A DNA stretch of 64,000 nucleotides from Curvibacter sp. PD_MW3 (GCA_002633085.1 NSIV01000001.1:496001-560000), one strand, 5' to 3'. Shown: positions 1 to 12,536, counted from the stretch's first letter. Notes: generated from the letters alone by a model not told the origin. Numbers and translations: made by a program.

Positions 1-1
1 C

Positions 2-61
2 GCGACCGCCGCCACCCCCAGCACACCGCCCCAACCTCCCGTACCCCCACATGGAATTTGA
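2..61 (+). CDS. C-terminal end of the gene before lapB (LapA-like?)
   Basis: An open frame enters from the left edge and stops 8 bases inside lapB, giving a 19-residue Pro/Ala-rich tail. In many proteobacteria lapA (a DUF1049 inner-membrane protein) directly precedes lapB, and a short overlap would fit translational coupling. Only the non-conserved tail is visible, so the identity is inferred from gene order alone and the frame choice is uncertain. Confidence 0.3.
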   Translation, partial: ATAATPSTPPQPPVPPHGI

Positions 62-1208
62 TCTGAGCTGGATCCTGCTGGGCCTGCCCCTGGCCTTCGG
101 CCTGGGCTGGCTGGCCTCGCGCTTCGACTTGCGCCAGCTGCGCATTGAAAACCGGCAAACGCCCAAGGCCTATTTCCGCGGCCTGAACTTCCTGCTCAAC
201 GAGCAGCAGGACCAGGCCATCGATGCCTTCATCGAGGCCGTGCAACACGACCCCGACACCTCGGAACTGCACTTCGCCCTGGGCAACCTGTTCCGCCGCC
301 GTGGCGAGTACGAGCGCGCCGTGCGCGTGCACGAGCACCTGCTGTCACGTGGCGACCTCTCCGAGGCCGACCGACAGCGTGCCCAACATGCGCTGGCGCT
401 GGACTTCCTGAAGGCCGGCCTGCTCGACCGGGCGGAAGATGCCCTGCTCAAGCTCGAAGGCACGCCATTTGAAGCGCAGGCGCACTTGGCCCTGCTGGCC
501 AACTACGAGCGTTCGCGCGACTGGCCGCAAGCGGCCAGCATCGCCAGCAAGCTGGACAACTCGGACAGCGGCAGCTTCAGCAGCCGTCTCGCCCACTACC
601 TGTGCGAACAGGCCGCTGCCCATCTGGCTGCCGGTGAGGTCATTCAAGCCCGCCACCTGCTGGAGCAGGCCATGACAACGGCACCCGCCGCACCACGTCC
701 GCGCATCGAGCTGGCCAGCCTGCTCAGCAGCCAGGGGGACCACGCCGCTGCCTGCGCCACCCTGGAAGCAACCCTCCAGGCCGCCCCGGCAGCCACCCCC
801 TTGGTTGCAGCACCGCTGGCCAACGCGGCCATCGCCAGCGGCCGCGTCTCAACCGTGCTGCCACAACTCAAGACCAGCTACGAACAGACCCCCTCGCTTG
901 ATGTGCTGGAGGCCATCGTCGCCTTGGAGGCAACCCAGGGAAGCAGCGGTCACACGGCACGTGACTGGTACGTGCGCCACCTCGAGAACGAGCCGTCACT
1001 GGTGGCCGCCGCCAAGTGGATTGCGGGCGAGAAGCTGGAGCATGAACAATTCCATCCGCAGGTGCAGCGTGCGCTGGACCATGCCGTCAAGCCCTTGACG
1101 CGTTACCGCTGCGCCGCGTGCGGCTTCGAGGCCAAACAGCACTTCTGGCAATGCCCGGGCTGCCAGACCTGGGACAGCTATCCGGCGCGACGGGTTGAGG
1201 AGTTATGA
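51..1208 (+). CDS. lapB: Lipopolysaccharide assembly protein B (YciM)
   Basis: The product has 385 aa, close to the family size. LapB is an inner-membrane-anchored cytoplasmic TPR protein that tunes LPS synthesis by directing FtsH-mediated turnover of LpxC. An N-terminal membrane helix lies at about residues 7-24. A long run of helical TPR repeats follows from about residue 40 to 330. A rubredoxin-like metal knuckle with two CxxC pairs (CAAC and CPGC) sits at about residues 354-371. The two next genes make ADP-heptose for the LPS core, which supports the assignment. The start is the first ATG. Copy 1 of the intergenic repeat follows the stop codon after 2 bases. Confidence 0.93.
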   Translation: MEFDLSWILLGLPLAFGLGWLASRFDLRQLRIENRQTPKAYFRGLNFLLNEQQDQAIDAFIEAVQHDPDTSELHFALGNLFRRRGEYERAVRVHEHLLSRGDLSEADRQRAQHALALDFLKAGLLDRAEDALLKLEGTPFEAQAHLALLANYERSRDWPQAASIASKLDNSDSGSFSSRLAHYLCEQAAAHLAAGEVIQARHLLEQAMTTAPAAPRPRIELASLLSSQGDHAAACATLEATLQAAPAATPLVAAPLANAAIASGRVSTVLPQLKTSYEQTPSLDVLEAIVALEATQGSSGHTARDWYVRHLENEPSLVAAAKWIAGEKLEHEQFHPQVQRALDHAVKPLTRYRCAACGFEAKQHFWQCPGCQTWDSYPARRVEEL

Positions 1209-1210
1209 AA

Positions 1211-1278
1211 CACCCCCAGGCTCCGCTCCCCCGCCATTGGCCCGGCAAAGCCGGTTCCACGGCATCCCGCGGCTGGGA
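1211..1278 (+). repeat. Dispersed GC-rich intergenic repeat, copy 1
   Basis: Starts 2 bases after the lapB stop with CACCCCC. It contains the core GGCCCGGCnnAGCCGGTTCC followed by a CGCGG-type end, with self-complementary blocks that would fold as an RNA hairpin. It shares this order of blocks with copies at 7979-8071 (opposite strand) and 60233-60330. This copy lacks the middle CCCCCT-AGGGGG hairpin and looks like a shortened version. Confidence 0.7.
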
Positions 1279-1332
1279 CACTTCGCTCCACCCATCTCGT
1301 GCAGTCAGCAACACCGCTTACAAGCAAGAAGA

Positions 1333-2268
1333 ATGAATATCTCGAAAGAACAACTGTCCAAGGCCCGCGTGCTCGTGGTCGGCGACGCCATGATCGACCG
1401 TTACTGGTACGGTGCGGTCGACCGCATCAGCCCGGAAGCGCCGGTGCCAGTGGTGCGCATCACACGCGAGGAAGAGCGCATTGGCGGCGCAGCCAACGTG
1501 GCCAGCAATGTGGTGGCGCTGGGTGCACAGGCCTCGCTGCTGACGGTCGTGGGCGAGGACGATGCCAGCCACAAGCTGGAGCAGCTGGTGGCCAAGACCG
1601 GTATCACGCCCCACTTTGACCGTGACGCCCAGCTGCAGACCACCGTCAAGCTGCGCATCATTGGCCGCCAGCAACAGCTGATCCGGCTGGACTTCGAGAA
1701 CACGCCCAAGGGCGAAGTGCTGGCATCGCAGACGGCCACCTTCCGCAACCTGCTGTCCAGCCATGACGCCGTGCTGTTTTCCGACTACGGCAAGGGCGGC
1801 CTGGATCATGTGCACGACATGATCGAACATGCCAAGGCGGCCGGCAAACCAGTACTGATTGACCCCAAGGGCTCCGACTACTCGCGCTACAGCGGCGCCA
1901 CCGTCATCACGCCCAACCGCGCCGAACTGCAACAGGTGGTGGGTGGCTGGCGTGACGAAGACGAGCTGCGCAGCAAGACCCAGAAACTGCGCCAACAGCT
2001 CGGCCTGCAAGCCCTGCTGCTCACACGCAGCGAAGAAGGCATGACGCTGTACGACGACGCTGGCGAGCTCAGCGTCGCCGCACAGGCACGCGAGGTGTTC
2101 GACGTCACCGGTGCTGGCGACACCGTCATTGCCACCATGGCCGCCCTGGTGGCCGCGGGCCTGAGCCTGCGCCAGGCCATGCCGCTGGCCAACCGTGCCG
2201 GTGGCATCGTGGTCGGCAAGTTCGGCACCGCCACCGTCAGCTACGACGAGCTGTTTGCCGCCAACTGA
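1333..2268 (+). CDS. rfaE1: D-glycero-beta-D-manno-heptose-7-phosphate kinase
   Basis: The 311-aa product phosphorylates heptose 7-phosphate at C1 on the way to ADP-L-glycero-D-manno-heptose, the LPS inner-core sugar. It has the PfkB/ribokinase fold: a glycine pair in [11 protein letters not shown] near residue 53 and the C-terminal anion-hole/base motif DVTGAGDT. The cytidylyl (nucleotidyl) transferase half of E. coli HldE is absent, so this is the single-domain form usual in betaproteobacteria. The frame is open back to 1195, but the ATG at 1333 starts the conserved sequence and avoids the repeat copy upstream. hldD follows after 17 bases. Confidence 0.92.
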   Translation: MNISKEQLSKARVLVVGDAMIDRYWYGAVDRISPEAPVPVVRITREEERIGGAANVASNVVALGAQASLLTVVGEDDASHKLEQLVAKTGITPHFDRDAQLQTTVKLRIIGRQQQLIRLDFENTPKGEVLASQTATFRNLLSSHDAVLFSDYGKGGLDHVHDMIEHAKAAGKPVLIDPKGSDYSRYSGATVITPNRAELQQVVGGWRDEDELRSKTQKLRQQLGLQALLLTRSEEGMTLYDDAGELSVAAQAREVFDVTGAGDTVIATMAALVAAGLSLRQAMPLANRAGGIVVGKFGTATVSYDELFAAN

Positions 2269-2285
2269 ATCTGAAGGATCAAACC

Positions 2286-3293
2286 ATGACACGCGTTGTA
2301 GTTACGGGAGCTGCGGGTTTTATCGGCAGCAACATCATCAAGGGGCTCAATGCCCGCGGCATCGACGACATCATCGCCGTCGACGACCTGAGCCAGGGCG
2401 ACAAGTTCCGCAACCTGGCCGATCTTAAGATTGCCGACTACGTCGACCTGGACGACTTCTACCCCTTGTTTGACGAAGGGCACTACGGCCAGGTCGAGGC
2501 CGTGTTCCATGAGGGCGCCTGCAGCGACACCATGGAGCAGGACGGTAAGTACATGATGGACAACAACTACACGCTGTCCACCGAACTGTTCCAGGCCTGC
2601 CAGCAGCAGGGAACGCGCCTGCTCTACGCCTCGTCGGCGGCTACCTACGGCGGCTCTGACACCTTTCGCGAGGTGCCTGAGTTCGAGCGCCCGCTCAACG
2701 TCTACGGCTACTCCAAGCTGTTGTTCGACCAGCGCATGCGCCGCGAACTGGGCACCCAGTTCGAGCGCGCCAAGACCCAGGTGGTGGGCTTCCGCTACTT
2801 CAACGTCTACGGCCCGCGCGAACAGCACAAGGGCCGCATGGCCAGCGTGGCCTTCCACCAGTTCAACCAGTTCCGCTCGGAAGGCAAGGTCAAACTGTTC
2901 GGCGAGTATGGCGGCTATGCGCAAGGCGAGCAGATGCGCGACTTCGTGTTTGTGGATGATGTGGTGGCCGTGAACCTCTGGTTCTACGACAACCCGGGCA
3001 AGAACGGCGTGTTCAACCTCGGCTCCGGTCGTGCCCAACCCTTCAACGACGTGGCGGTGGGCGTGGTCAACACCCTGCGCAGCCTCCAGGGTGAGGCGGC
3101 CCTGTCGCTCGCCGACATCGTGGCCAAGGGACTGATCGAGTACATCACCTTCCCCGACGCGCTGCGCGGCAAGTACCAGTGCTACACCCAGGCCGACTTG
3201 GCCAAGCTGCGTGCTGCCGGCTGCGACCATGCCTTTGCCGATGTGCAGACCGGGGTGGCCAAGTACGTGCAGTGGCTGGCCAGCCAAACCTGA
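2286..3293 (+). CDS. hldD: ADP-L-glycero-D-manno-heptose 6-epimerase
   Basis: The 335-aa product converts ADP-D-glycero-D-manno-heptose to the L-glycero form, the last step in making the heptose donor for the LPS core. It is an extended short-chain dehydrogenase with an N-terminal NADP Rossmann motif ([10 protein letters not shown]) and an active-site YGYSK near residue 140 with an upstream SSAATYG serine segment. HldD-type length and motifs are intact. It is in an operon with rfaE1 (17-base gap) and is followed by a strong terminator at 3339. Confidence 0.95.
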   Translation: MTRVVVTGAAGFIGSNIIKGLNARGIDDIIAVDDLSQGDKFRNLADLKIADYVDLDDFYPLFDEGHYGQVEAVFHEGACSDTMEQDGKYMMDNNYTLSTELFQACQQQGTRLLYASSAATYGGSDTFREVPEFERPLNVYGYSKLLFDQRMRRELGTQFERAKTQVVGFRYFNVYGPREQHKGRMASVAFHQFNQFRSEGKVKLFGEYGGYAQGEQMRDFVFVDDVVAVNLWFYDNPGKNGVFNLGSGRAQPFNDVAVGVVNTLRSLQGEAALSLADIVAKGLIEYITFPDALRGKYQCYTQADLAKLRAAGCDHAFADVQTGVAKYVQWLASQT

Positions 3294-3338
3294 TCAGGGT
3301 ATTCCCGGGCAACCCGCCACGGTCCCCTGCCGTTACGC

Positions 3339-3373
3339 AAAGGCCGATGGGCAATAGCCCACCGGCCTTTGTT
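3339..3373 (+). terminator. Rho-independent terminator after hldD
   Basis: An 8-bp arm AAAGGCCG and a second 5-bp arm TGGGC pair with GCCCA and CGGCCTTT across an AATA loop, with one A-C mismatch. The stem ends in TTTGTT. It lies 46 bases after hldD and just before comEA. Confidence 0.8.
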
Positions 3374-3390
3374 CATTCAGGGGGATCACG

Positions 3391-3696
3391 ATGCGCCAAT
3401 TCATCCTGGGCCTTGCGGCCCTGCTTTTCTGCGCTGTTTGCCTGGCTGGCGTCGATATCAATACGGCGAGCGAGGCCGAACTCGACGGCATCAAGGGCAT
3501 CGGTCCGTCGCTCTCCGGCAAGATCCTGCAGGCGCGGCAACAGGGGGCGTTCAAGAACTGGGCCGACCTGATGCAACGCGTCAAGGGTATCAAGCCCAAG
3601 ACCGCCCAACAGCTCTCCAACGCCGGGTTGAGTGTCAACGGTAATGGCTACAACGGGGACGGCTATCCCAGGCGGCCGCCCACCAGTTCGCAATAA
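3391..3696 (+). CDS. Helix-hairpin-helix protein, ComEA-like
   Basis: The 101-aa product has a cleavable signal peptide (about residues 1-19, hydrophobic, ending CLAG). One ComEA-type helix-hairpin-helix module follows: DINTAS, then GIKGIGPSLSGKIL, then a second hairpin GIKPKTAQQL. Such small periplasmic HhH proteins bind double-stranded DNA non-specifically and, in some bacteria, help pull DNA in during transformation. Other competence genes are not in view, so a transformation role is inferred. Its last 34 bases overlap the convergent gene ending at 3663. Confidence 0.85.
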   Translation: MRQFILGLAALLFCAVCLAGVDINTASEAELDGIKGIGPSLSGKILQARQQGAFKNWADLMQRVKGIKPKTAQQLSNAGLSVNGNGYNGDGYPRRPPTSSQ

Positions 3697-4277
3697 GCCT
3701 GGCGCGTTTGTGGTGCCACGGCTTCAAGCAATTGGGCGTACTGGGTCTGGTGGCGCGCCAGCATGCGGGCCGAGGCGACGGCCTTCGAGCGGCAGAACCA
3801 GTGGCAGGTGTGCTGCATCAGAAACAGCTCGGCCGACATCGTGTAAGCCTTGTCGCGCAGCGACAGGTTGCGCCGGTTCTCGGCTGCAGCCGCTATGCCC
3901 TGGGCATGGATGGCCAGCGCATGGCGTACATCAAAGCTGGCTTTGGGAAACAACCTGGTCGCATACGGCAGCGCTAGCGGCAGCGTGCTAGCCAGCGTCT
4001 TCTCGCTCCAGACCTTGGCGAACTCCTCGGCGAAGAGCTGGAACTGCGTGCTCAGCTCGGTCTCGGCCGTGCCCAGCATGCTCCATATCTGTGCCCGACG
4101 CTCCGAATCGTCCTCTCCCAGCGCCCGCAGATAGCCCTGAGTCAGGTTTTCCATCAGCTTCTCGATCTGAAAGCGCGCCAGATAGCTGCCGAGCAGGGCA
4201 ATCCGCTGGCGTTGCTCCTGCGCCTTGACGTAGTACACGCCAAACGCGGCCAGTAAAAAGGGGATGAAAAACTCCAT
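3663..4277 (-). CDS. Conserved hypothetical membrane-anchored protein
   Basis: The 204-aa product was not recognised. It opens with one hydrophobic helix (MEFFIPFLLAAFGVYYVKA), so it is probably held in the inner membrane with a cytoplasmic, mostly helical, charged domain. No catalytic motif is apparent. The ATG at 4277 is chosen over the upstream in-frame start at 4373 because that extension runs into the 3' end of the oxoprolinase gene. It is 40 bases downstream of that gene on the same strand and may be co-transcribed. It overlaps the end of the convergent comEA-like gene by 34 bases. Confidence 0.65.
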   Translation of the reverse strand: MEFFIPFLLAAFGVYYVKAQEQRQRIALLGSYLARFQIEKLMENLTQGYLRALGEDDSERRAQIWSMLGTAETELSTQFQLFAEEFAKVWSEKTLASTLPLALPYATRLFPKASFDVRHALAIHAQGIAAAAENRRNLSLRDKAYTMSAELFLMQHTCHWFCRSKAVASARMLARHQTQYAQLLEAVAPQTRQAYCELVGGRLG

Positions 4278-4317
4278 GGCGGAAACACGAACCCGGAAAA
4301 TCAATGAGTGTAGTGTC

Positions 4318-7932
<3,615 letters not shown>

Positions 7933-7978
7933 ACAAGAAACTCCTCAAAGTGCGCGATGCGCAACGAATGCATGGACT

Positions 7979-8071
7979 CCAGGCCAGGGACACCGCGGAA
8001 CCGGCTCCGCCGGGCCGCTGGTGTCGCCCCCTTGAGGGGGAGGCGGCACCAGCCGCCACGGGGGTGTCTCA
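7979..8071 (-). repeat. Dispersed GC-rich intergenic repeat, copy 2
   Basis: Read on the minus strand it starts in the stop codon region of the MarR gene with ACACCCCC. It then has the CCCCCT-AA-GGGGG hairpin, the core GGCCCGGCGGAGCCGGTTCC, and a GCGGTGTCCCTGG end. It is the most complete of three copies. As with the others, it lies directly behind a stop codon and in the same orientation as the gene. Confidence 0.75.
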
Positions 8072-8608
8072 CAGGCTCGCCGCGGACCGCGCCGCCTGGT
8101 CGTACACGCCGGAGAGCACCCGCAGCAGGCGGGCCAACTCGCCGATGTCGCGGTTCAGCCCTTCATCGGCCTTGAGGGCATTGATGAGGCAGCCCTCGCG
8201 AATCTCGCGGTAGCGCTGCACGTAGTTGCGCCCTTCGTCGGTGGCGGCATAGGTCACTTCCTTGCCGTTCTTGCTGGAGGCCACCACGCCCAGCCCCTGC
8301 AACTTCTTCAGCGAGTAGTTGATGAGGTGGGTGTCCTCGACGTTCATGATGAAGCAGATGTCGGCCAGGCGCTTGTCGCGTGCACGGTGCGTCACGTGGT
8401 GCAGCACCAGCACGTCCAGCGGCGTGAGGTCCTTCAGGCCGGCGGCCGACATGCAATGCACGATCCAGCGGTGGAAGGCGTTGCCCGCGACGATCAGGCC
8501 GAATTCGAACTCACTCATCTCGGCGCTGCGCGGCGACACCAGGTGGGCCGACGACACGATGGGCGGACTGGCCGGAGCGGCCCCGGACGCCGTGGACTTT
8601 TTCGCCAT
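8069..8608 (-). CDS. MarR-family winged-helix transcriptional regulator
   Basis: The 179-aa product has a Ser/Ala-rich leader of about 30 residues, then a MarR-type winged helix: a helix-turn-helix at about residues 80-115 (LADICFIMNVEDTHLINYSLKKL) and a wing (GKEVTYAATDEGRNYV). The ATG at 8608 is chosen because AGGAGA lies 7 bases upstream; an in-frame TTG 6 bases earlier is less likely. It is divergent from the TRAP operon at 8777 and probably controls it, and perhaps itself, through the palindrome at 8676. The inducer is unknown. Confidence 0.8.
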   Translation of the reverse strand: MAKKSTASGAAPASPPIVSSAHLVSPRSAEMSEFEFGLIVAGNAFHRWIVHCMSAAGLKDLTPLDVLVLHHVTHRARDKRLADICFIMNVEDTHLINYSLKKLQGLGVVASSKNGKEVTYAATDEGRNYVQRYREIREGCLINALKADEGLNRDIGELARLLRVLSGVYDQAARSAASL

Positions 8609-8675
8609 GAACAACTCTCCTGTGGGGCGGTCTCGCCCCGGTTCGGTGAGCGAATTATAGAAATCAAAAAATCAT

Positions 8676-8687
8676 TTTGTCGACAAA
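8676..8687. promoter_or_regulatory. Candidate operator palindrome between MarR gene and TRAP operon
   Basis: A perfect 12-bp palindrome TTTGTCGACAAA, followed by a half-repeat TTGTCGG, in the only A+T-rich stretch of the divergent intergenic region. MarR proteins commonly bind such palindromes over their own promoter. Assignment is by position and symmetry only. Confidence 0.45.
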
Positions 8688-8776
8688 TTGTCGGCATTTA
8701 GGGAATATACCTATGACGATTTTTCAGTCCGCGATTTACAGTCTGCCCACCCTTCATCAACCTACGTGGAGTGCCC

Positions 8777-9754
8777 ATGCAGCGACGTCATTTTTCCCTT
8801 GCCGGCCTGACGCTGGCCTTTTCCCTGTCTGCCGGCACCGCGCTGGCCCAGACCAAATGGGACCTGGCGGCAGCCTACCCCGCCAGCAATTTCCATTCGG
8901 AAAACCTTGTCCAGTTCGCCAATGACGTGGACAAGGCTACCGGCGGCAAGCTCAAGATCACGGTGCACGCCAACGCCTCGCTGTTCAAGGCGCCTGAAAT
9001 CAAGCGCGCCGTGCAGGGCGGACAAGCCCAGGCCGGCGAAATCATCCTGGCCAACTTCCAGAACGAATGGCAGATCTACGGTGCCGACGGCCTGCCCTTC
9101 CTGGCCGACAGCTACGACGAGGCCATGAAGCTCTACCGCGCGCAGAAACCGATGATCGAGAAGAAGCTGGCCGAGCAAGGCATGGTGATGCTGTACGCCG
9201 TGGCATGGCCGCCGCAGGGCATCTACTCGAAGAAGCCAATCAACAGCGCCGCCGACCTTAAGGGCGTGAAGTGGCGCGCCTACAGCCCGGCTACCGCACG
9301 CATCGCCGACCTGGTGGGCGCCCAGCCCGTCACCGTGCAAGCGGCCGAGTTCTCGCAGGCGCTGGCCACCGGCGTGGTGGACACCACCATGACCTCCGGC
9401 GCCACCGGTGTGGACAGCAAGCTGTACGAGCACCTGAAGTACTACTACGACATGCAGGCCTGGCTGCCCAAGAACATGGTCATCGTGAACAAGCGTGCCT
9501 TCGACGCGCTGGACAAAGCCTCGCAGGAGGCCGTGCTCAAAGCCGCCGCCAGCGCTGAAACGCGCGGCCTGGCCGCCAGCCAGCGCGTCAACGCCGAGTC
9601 GAAGGAAAAACTCAAGGCCAACGGCATGCAGGTGCTGGTCCCCTCGGCCCAGCTCAAGGCCGACATGAAAAAGATTGGCGACACCATGCTGAAAGAGTGG
9701 CTGGAAAAGGCCGGCCCGGATGGCAAGGCCCTGGTCGATGCCTTCCAGCGCTAA
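8777..9754 (+). CDS. dctP: TRAP transporter solute-binding protein, DctP family
   Basis: The 325-aa periplasmic receptor has an N-terminal export signal (about 1-26, with RRHFSLAG before the hydrophobic core and cleavage after ALAQ). The mature part starts KWDLAAAYP and contains the family pattern of a conserved Arg in GVKWRAYSP that usually contacts the ligand carboxylate. It delivers an organic acid to the DctQM permease encoded next. The ATG at 8777 has GGAG upstream; a GTG 6 bases earlier is possible. The substrate is not predictable, though the nearby oxoprolinase makes a cyclic amide or amino-acid-derived acid conceivable. Confidence 0.88.
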   Translation: MQRRHFSLAGLTLAFSLSAGTALAQTKWDLAAAYPASNFHSENLVQFANDVDKATGGKLKITVHANASLFKAPEIKRAVQGGQAQAGEIILANFQNEWQIYGADGLPFLADSYDEAMKLYRAQKPMIEKKLAEQGMVMLYAVAWPPQGIYSKKPINSAADLKGVKWRAYSPATARIADLVGAQPVTVQAAEFSQALATGVVDTTMTSGATGVDSKLYEHLKYYYDMQAWLPKNMVIVNKRAFDALDKASQEAVLKAAASAETRGLAASQRVNAESKEKLKANGMQVLVPSAQLKADMKKIGDTMLKEWLEKAGPDGKALVDAFQR

Positions 9755-9763
9755 CGGTCTGTG

Positions 9764-10333
9764 ATGAGCGACACGCGTCAAGAATCAGGCCCATCCGCAA
9801 TGCGCCGCGTCCTGGAAGGCCTGTACGTCACGGGCGGCGCACTGGCCGCCCTGTGCGTGCTGGCCATCCTGGTGCTGATGATCGGCGCTTCAGTCGGCCG
9901 CTACCTGGACTGGCGCGTGTCGTGGATCAATGATGTGGTGGCCTGGCTATGCGCGGCCGCCGCCTTCCTCGGCATGGCCTACAGCTTTCGCAACGGCGAC
10001 TTCGTGCGCGTCACGCTGCTGCTGGAGGCCGTCTCGCCCGCCGCCCGGCGCTGGTTGGAACTGGCCTCGCTCGCCGTGGCCAGCGTGGCCATCAGCTACC
10101 TGGGTTTCTGGGCCGCACGCTTCACCTGGCAGAGCTGGGACTTCAACGACATCGCCGGCAACATGGTGGCTATCCCGATCTGGATTCCGCAGATGAGCTT
10201 CGTGATCGGCTCAGCCATCCTGGTGATTGCCGTGCTCGACGAATGCGTCTGTGTGCTGCGCGGCGCCAAGCCCAGCTACGTCACGCGCGTCGAAGAGCGC
10301 CATGCGCGCGGTGATTTTTCCGAGGAACTGTGA
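9764..10333 (+). CDS. dctQ: TRAP transporter small permease, DctQ family
   Basis: The 189-aa product has four predicted membrane helices (starting about residues 24, 58, 98 and 143), matching the small TRAP membrane subunit that binds DctM. It starts 9 bases after dctP, and its stop overlaps the dctM start by one base (TGATG). A GTG directly before the ATG is an alternative start. Together with dctP and dctM it forms a sodium- or proton-driven importer. Confidence 0.85.
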   Translation: MSDTRQESGPSAMRRVLEGLYVTGGALAALCVLAILVLMIGASVGRYLDWRVSWINDVVAWLCAAAAFLGMAYSFRNGDFVRVTLLLEAVSPAARRWLELASLAVASVAISYLGFWAARFTWQSWDFNDIAGNMVAIPIWIPQMSFVIGSAILVIAVLDECVCVLRGAKPSYVTRVEERHARGDFSEEL

Positions 10334-11643
10334 TGGGTCTGCTTGAAATCGGGGCCCTGCTGCTCCTGCTGATGCTGCTGATGCTGTCCGGCGGCGTCTG
10401 GATCGCCATGACGCTGGCCATCGTCGGCTGGGTCGGCCAGGCCTTCTTCACCAGCACCCAGCCCGGCATGAACCTGTTCTCCTCGTTCTGGGAAACCACT
10501 GCCAGTTGGGAGCTCGCTGCGCTGCCGCTCTTCATCTGGATGGGCGAGATCCTGTACCGCACCAAGCTGTCGGAGCAGATGTTCGACGGCCTTTCGCCTT
10601 GGCTCTCGCGCGTGCCGGGCCGTCTTATGCACACCACCGTGCTGGGCTGCGGCATCTTCGGCTCGGTGTCGGGCTCGTCGGCCGCCACCTGTGCCACCAT
10701 CGCCAAGGTCGCCATGCCGGAGCTGGAGCGCCGCGGCTACGACAAGAGCCTGGCACTGGGCTCGCTGGCCGCCGCCGGTGGCCTGGGCATCCTGATTCCT
10801 CCCTCCATCACCATGGTGGTCTACGCCGTGGCGGCCGACGCCAGCGTAATCCGCCTCTTCCTCGCCGGCTTCCTGCCGGGCTTCCTGCTGATGGGCCTGT
10901 TCTCTGGCTACATCATCTGGTGGAGCCTGCGCAACCCGGACAAGGTACCGCCCGCCGAGGCGCCCTGCAGCTTCATGGAAAAGCTGCGCCGCTCCGGCAG
11001 CCTGATCCCCTGCGGCCTGCTGATCGTCTTCATCGTCTGGGTGCTGGTGGCCGGCATCGCCACCGCCACCGAATGCGCCGCCTGGGGCGTGCTGGGCTCG
11101 CTGGCCATCGCCGCCGCCAGCCGCACGCTGACCTGGCAGAACTTCTGGCAGGGTCTGGTGGGCGCCACGCGCGTGAGCTGCATGATCATGTTCATCCTGG
11201 CCGGCGCAGCCTTCCTCACCAAGACCATGGCCTTCACCGGTATCCCGCGCGAGCTGGCCGAGTTCGTGCACAGCTTGAATCTGTCCCCCTACGGCCTGAT
11301 CGCCGTGCTGGTGGGCGTCTACTTGGTGCTGGGCACCGCGCTGGACGGCATCTCCATGATCGTGCTCACCAGCGCCGTGGTGTTGCCCATGGTGCAGAAG
11401 GCCGGCTTCGACCTGGTGTGGTTCGGCATCTTCATCATCATGCTGATCGAGATCGCCGAGATCACACCGCCGGTGGGCTTCAACCTGTTCGTGCTGCAGA
11501 ACATGACGGGGGTGGACAGCAACCGCATCGCCCGCATCACCCTGCCCTTCTTCGCCTGCATGATCTTGGCCATCGTGCTGATCACGCTGTTCCCATCCAT
11601 CGTGACCAGCGTGCCGAACTGGCTCATGGGGGTGGAACGCTGA
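10333..11643 (+). CDS. dctM: TRAP transporter large permease, DctM family
   Basis: The 436-aa product has about twelve hydrophobic segments and is the ion-coupled transport subunit of the TRAP system. Family features include GSVSGSSAATCATIAKVAMPE-type loops near residue 115 and LGILIPPSIT near 155. It is translationally coupled to dctQ (TGATG). The last gene of this operon appears to be here; crcB starts 63 bases later and is unrelated in function. Confidence 0.9.
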   Translation: MGLLEIGALLLLLMLLMLSGGVWIAMTLAIVGWVGQAFFTSTQPGMNLFSSFWETTASWELAALPLFIWMGEILYRTKLSEQMFDGLSPWLSRVPGRLMHTTVLGCGIFGSVSGSSAATCATIAKVAMPELERRGYDKSLALGSLAAAGGLGILIPPSITMVVYAVAADASVIRLFLAGFLPGFLLMGLFSGYIIWWSLRNPDKVPPAEAPCSFMEKLRRSGSLIPCGLLIVFIVWVLVAGIATATECAAWGVLGSLAIAAASRTLTWQNFWQGLVGATRVSCMIMFILAGAAFLTKTMAFTGIPRELAEFVHSLNLSPYGLIAVLVGVYLVLGTALDGISMIVLTSAVVLPMVQKAGFDLVWFGIFIIMLIEIAEITPPVGFNLFVLQNMTGVDSNRIARITLPFFACMILAIVLITLFPSIVTSVPNWLMGVER

Positions 11644-11706
11644 AAGGTCCGAGGCACCGGGCTATCTGTTCGCATGTACTGCACGGCAAGCCGCTAAACT
11701 CCTGCC

Positions 11707-12096
11707 ATGCTTTCCGTCTTTGCCATCTGTCTCGGCGCCTGCGCTGGCGCCCTCCTGCGCTGGCGGCTCGGCTTGTGGCTGAGCAGCCCGGGCGGCCTGC
11801 TCCCCTGGGGCACGCTGGCCGCCAACCTGATGGGCGGCTACCTGGTCGGGGTCTGCGTCGCGGTGTTCCAGCAGTTGCCGCAGCTCGACCCGGTCTGGCG
11901 GCTGGCGCTGGTCACCGGCTTCCTCGGGGCCCTGACCACCTTTTCCAGCTTTTCGGCCGAGGTGGTGGCCATGCTGCAGCAGCAACGCTACACGCTGGCA
12001 CTGGGCACCGCCTCGGTGCACCTGTTCGGCTCCTTGCTGCTGACCGTGGCCGGCATCAAGTCTGCTACACTTTTGATAGCTACCCGCGCAATCTAA
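11707..12096 (+). CDS. crcB: Fluoride ion channel CrcB/Fluc
   Basis: The 129-aa product has four membrane helices. Small dual-topology dimers of this family export toxic fluoride. The signature TGFLGALTTFSSFS sits at residues 76-89 and the conserved Asn in the AANLMGGYL helix is present. A fluoride riboswitch was looked for in the 63-base upstream gap and not found. It converges with the bacteriohemerythrin gene with no spacer: the two stop codons are adjacent at 12096/12097. Confidence 0.9.
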   Translation: MLSVFAICLGACAGALLRWRLGLWLSSPGGLLPWGTLAANLMGGYLVGVCVAVFQQLPQLDPVWRLALVTGFLGALTTFSSFSAEVVAMLQQQRYTLALGTASVHLFGSLLLTVAGIKSATLLIATRAI

Positions 12097-12519
12097 TCAA
12101 GGCCTGGAGCCAGATTTCACTTTGGATTTCTGGATGAAGTCGAGCAGCTCCTTGTCAGAGCGGCGGATGTGCAGCGAAAGCCAGTCGCGCAGCACGGTCG
12201 ACAACTGGGCCGCCACCGTGATGCTGCCCGCTTCGTATTTCTGACGCAGATCATTCAAGCTGTCGACAAAATGTTGGTGACCGATCTTGTGCCTAGCCAG
12301 GTTGGGAAAATGCACGGCAGCCATGCGCGCTTCCTCGCGCTGCAGATGGGCTGAGGTGTAGCCAATCAGCTCGTTCAAGATCTTGTTGACCACGTCCCGA
12401 CCGCGCCCCTCGCTGGTGGCGGTGTGCAACTCATTGACCAGGTCGACCAGGTGCCGGTGGTCCGCATCGATCGGGCCATGGTCGATCACCAGATCGTCTG
12501 CCCATTCAAAGTAAGCCAT
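12097..12519 (-). CDS. Bacteriohemerythrin
   Basis: The 140-aa single-domain product is a four-helix bundle that binds O2 at a di-iron site. Iron ligands are visible in order: H14 (IDHGPIDADHRH), H22, H57 with E61 (HLQREEARM), H76/H80 (HKIGHQHF) and a C-terminal H116 in LSLHIRRSDKELL. It is 17 bases downstream of the chemoreceptor gene and very likely co-transcribed, so it may deliver O2 to, or report it for, that receptor. The FNR-like box at 14224 would place both under oxygen control. Confidence 0.88.
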   Translation of the reverse strand: MAYFEWADDLVIDHGPIDADHRHLVDLVNELHTATSEGRGRDVVNKILNELIGYTSAHLQREEARMAAVHFPNLARHKIGHQHFVDSLNDLRQKYEAGSITVAAQLSTVLRDWLSLHIRRSDKELLDFIQKSKVKSGSRP

Positions 12520-12536
12520 GCGGTAACTCCGGTGGG

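Noticed and set aside
11644..11706. Fluoride riboswitch upstream of crcB
   Set aside because: The 63-base gap has no resemblance to the conserved fluoride motif and is short for it.
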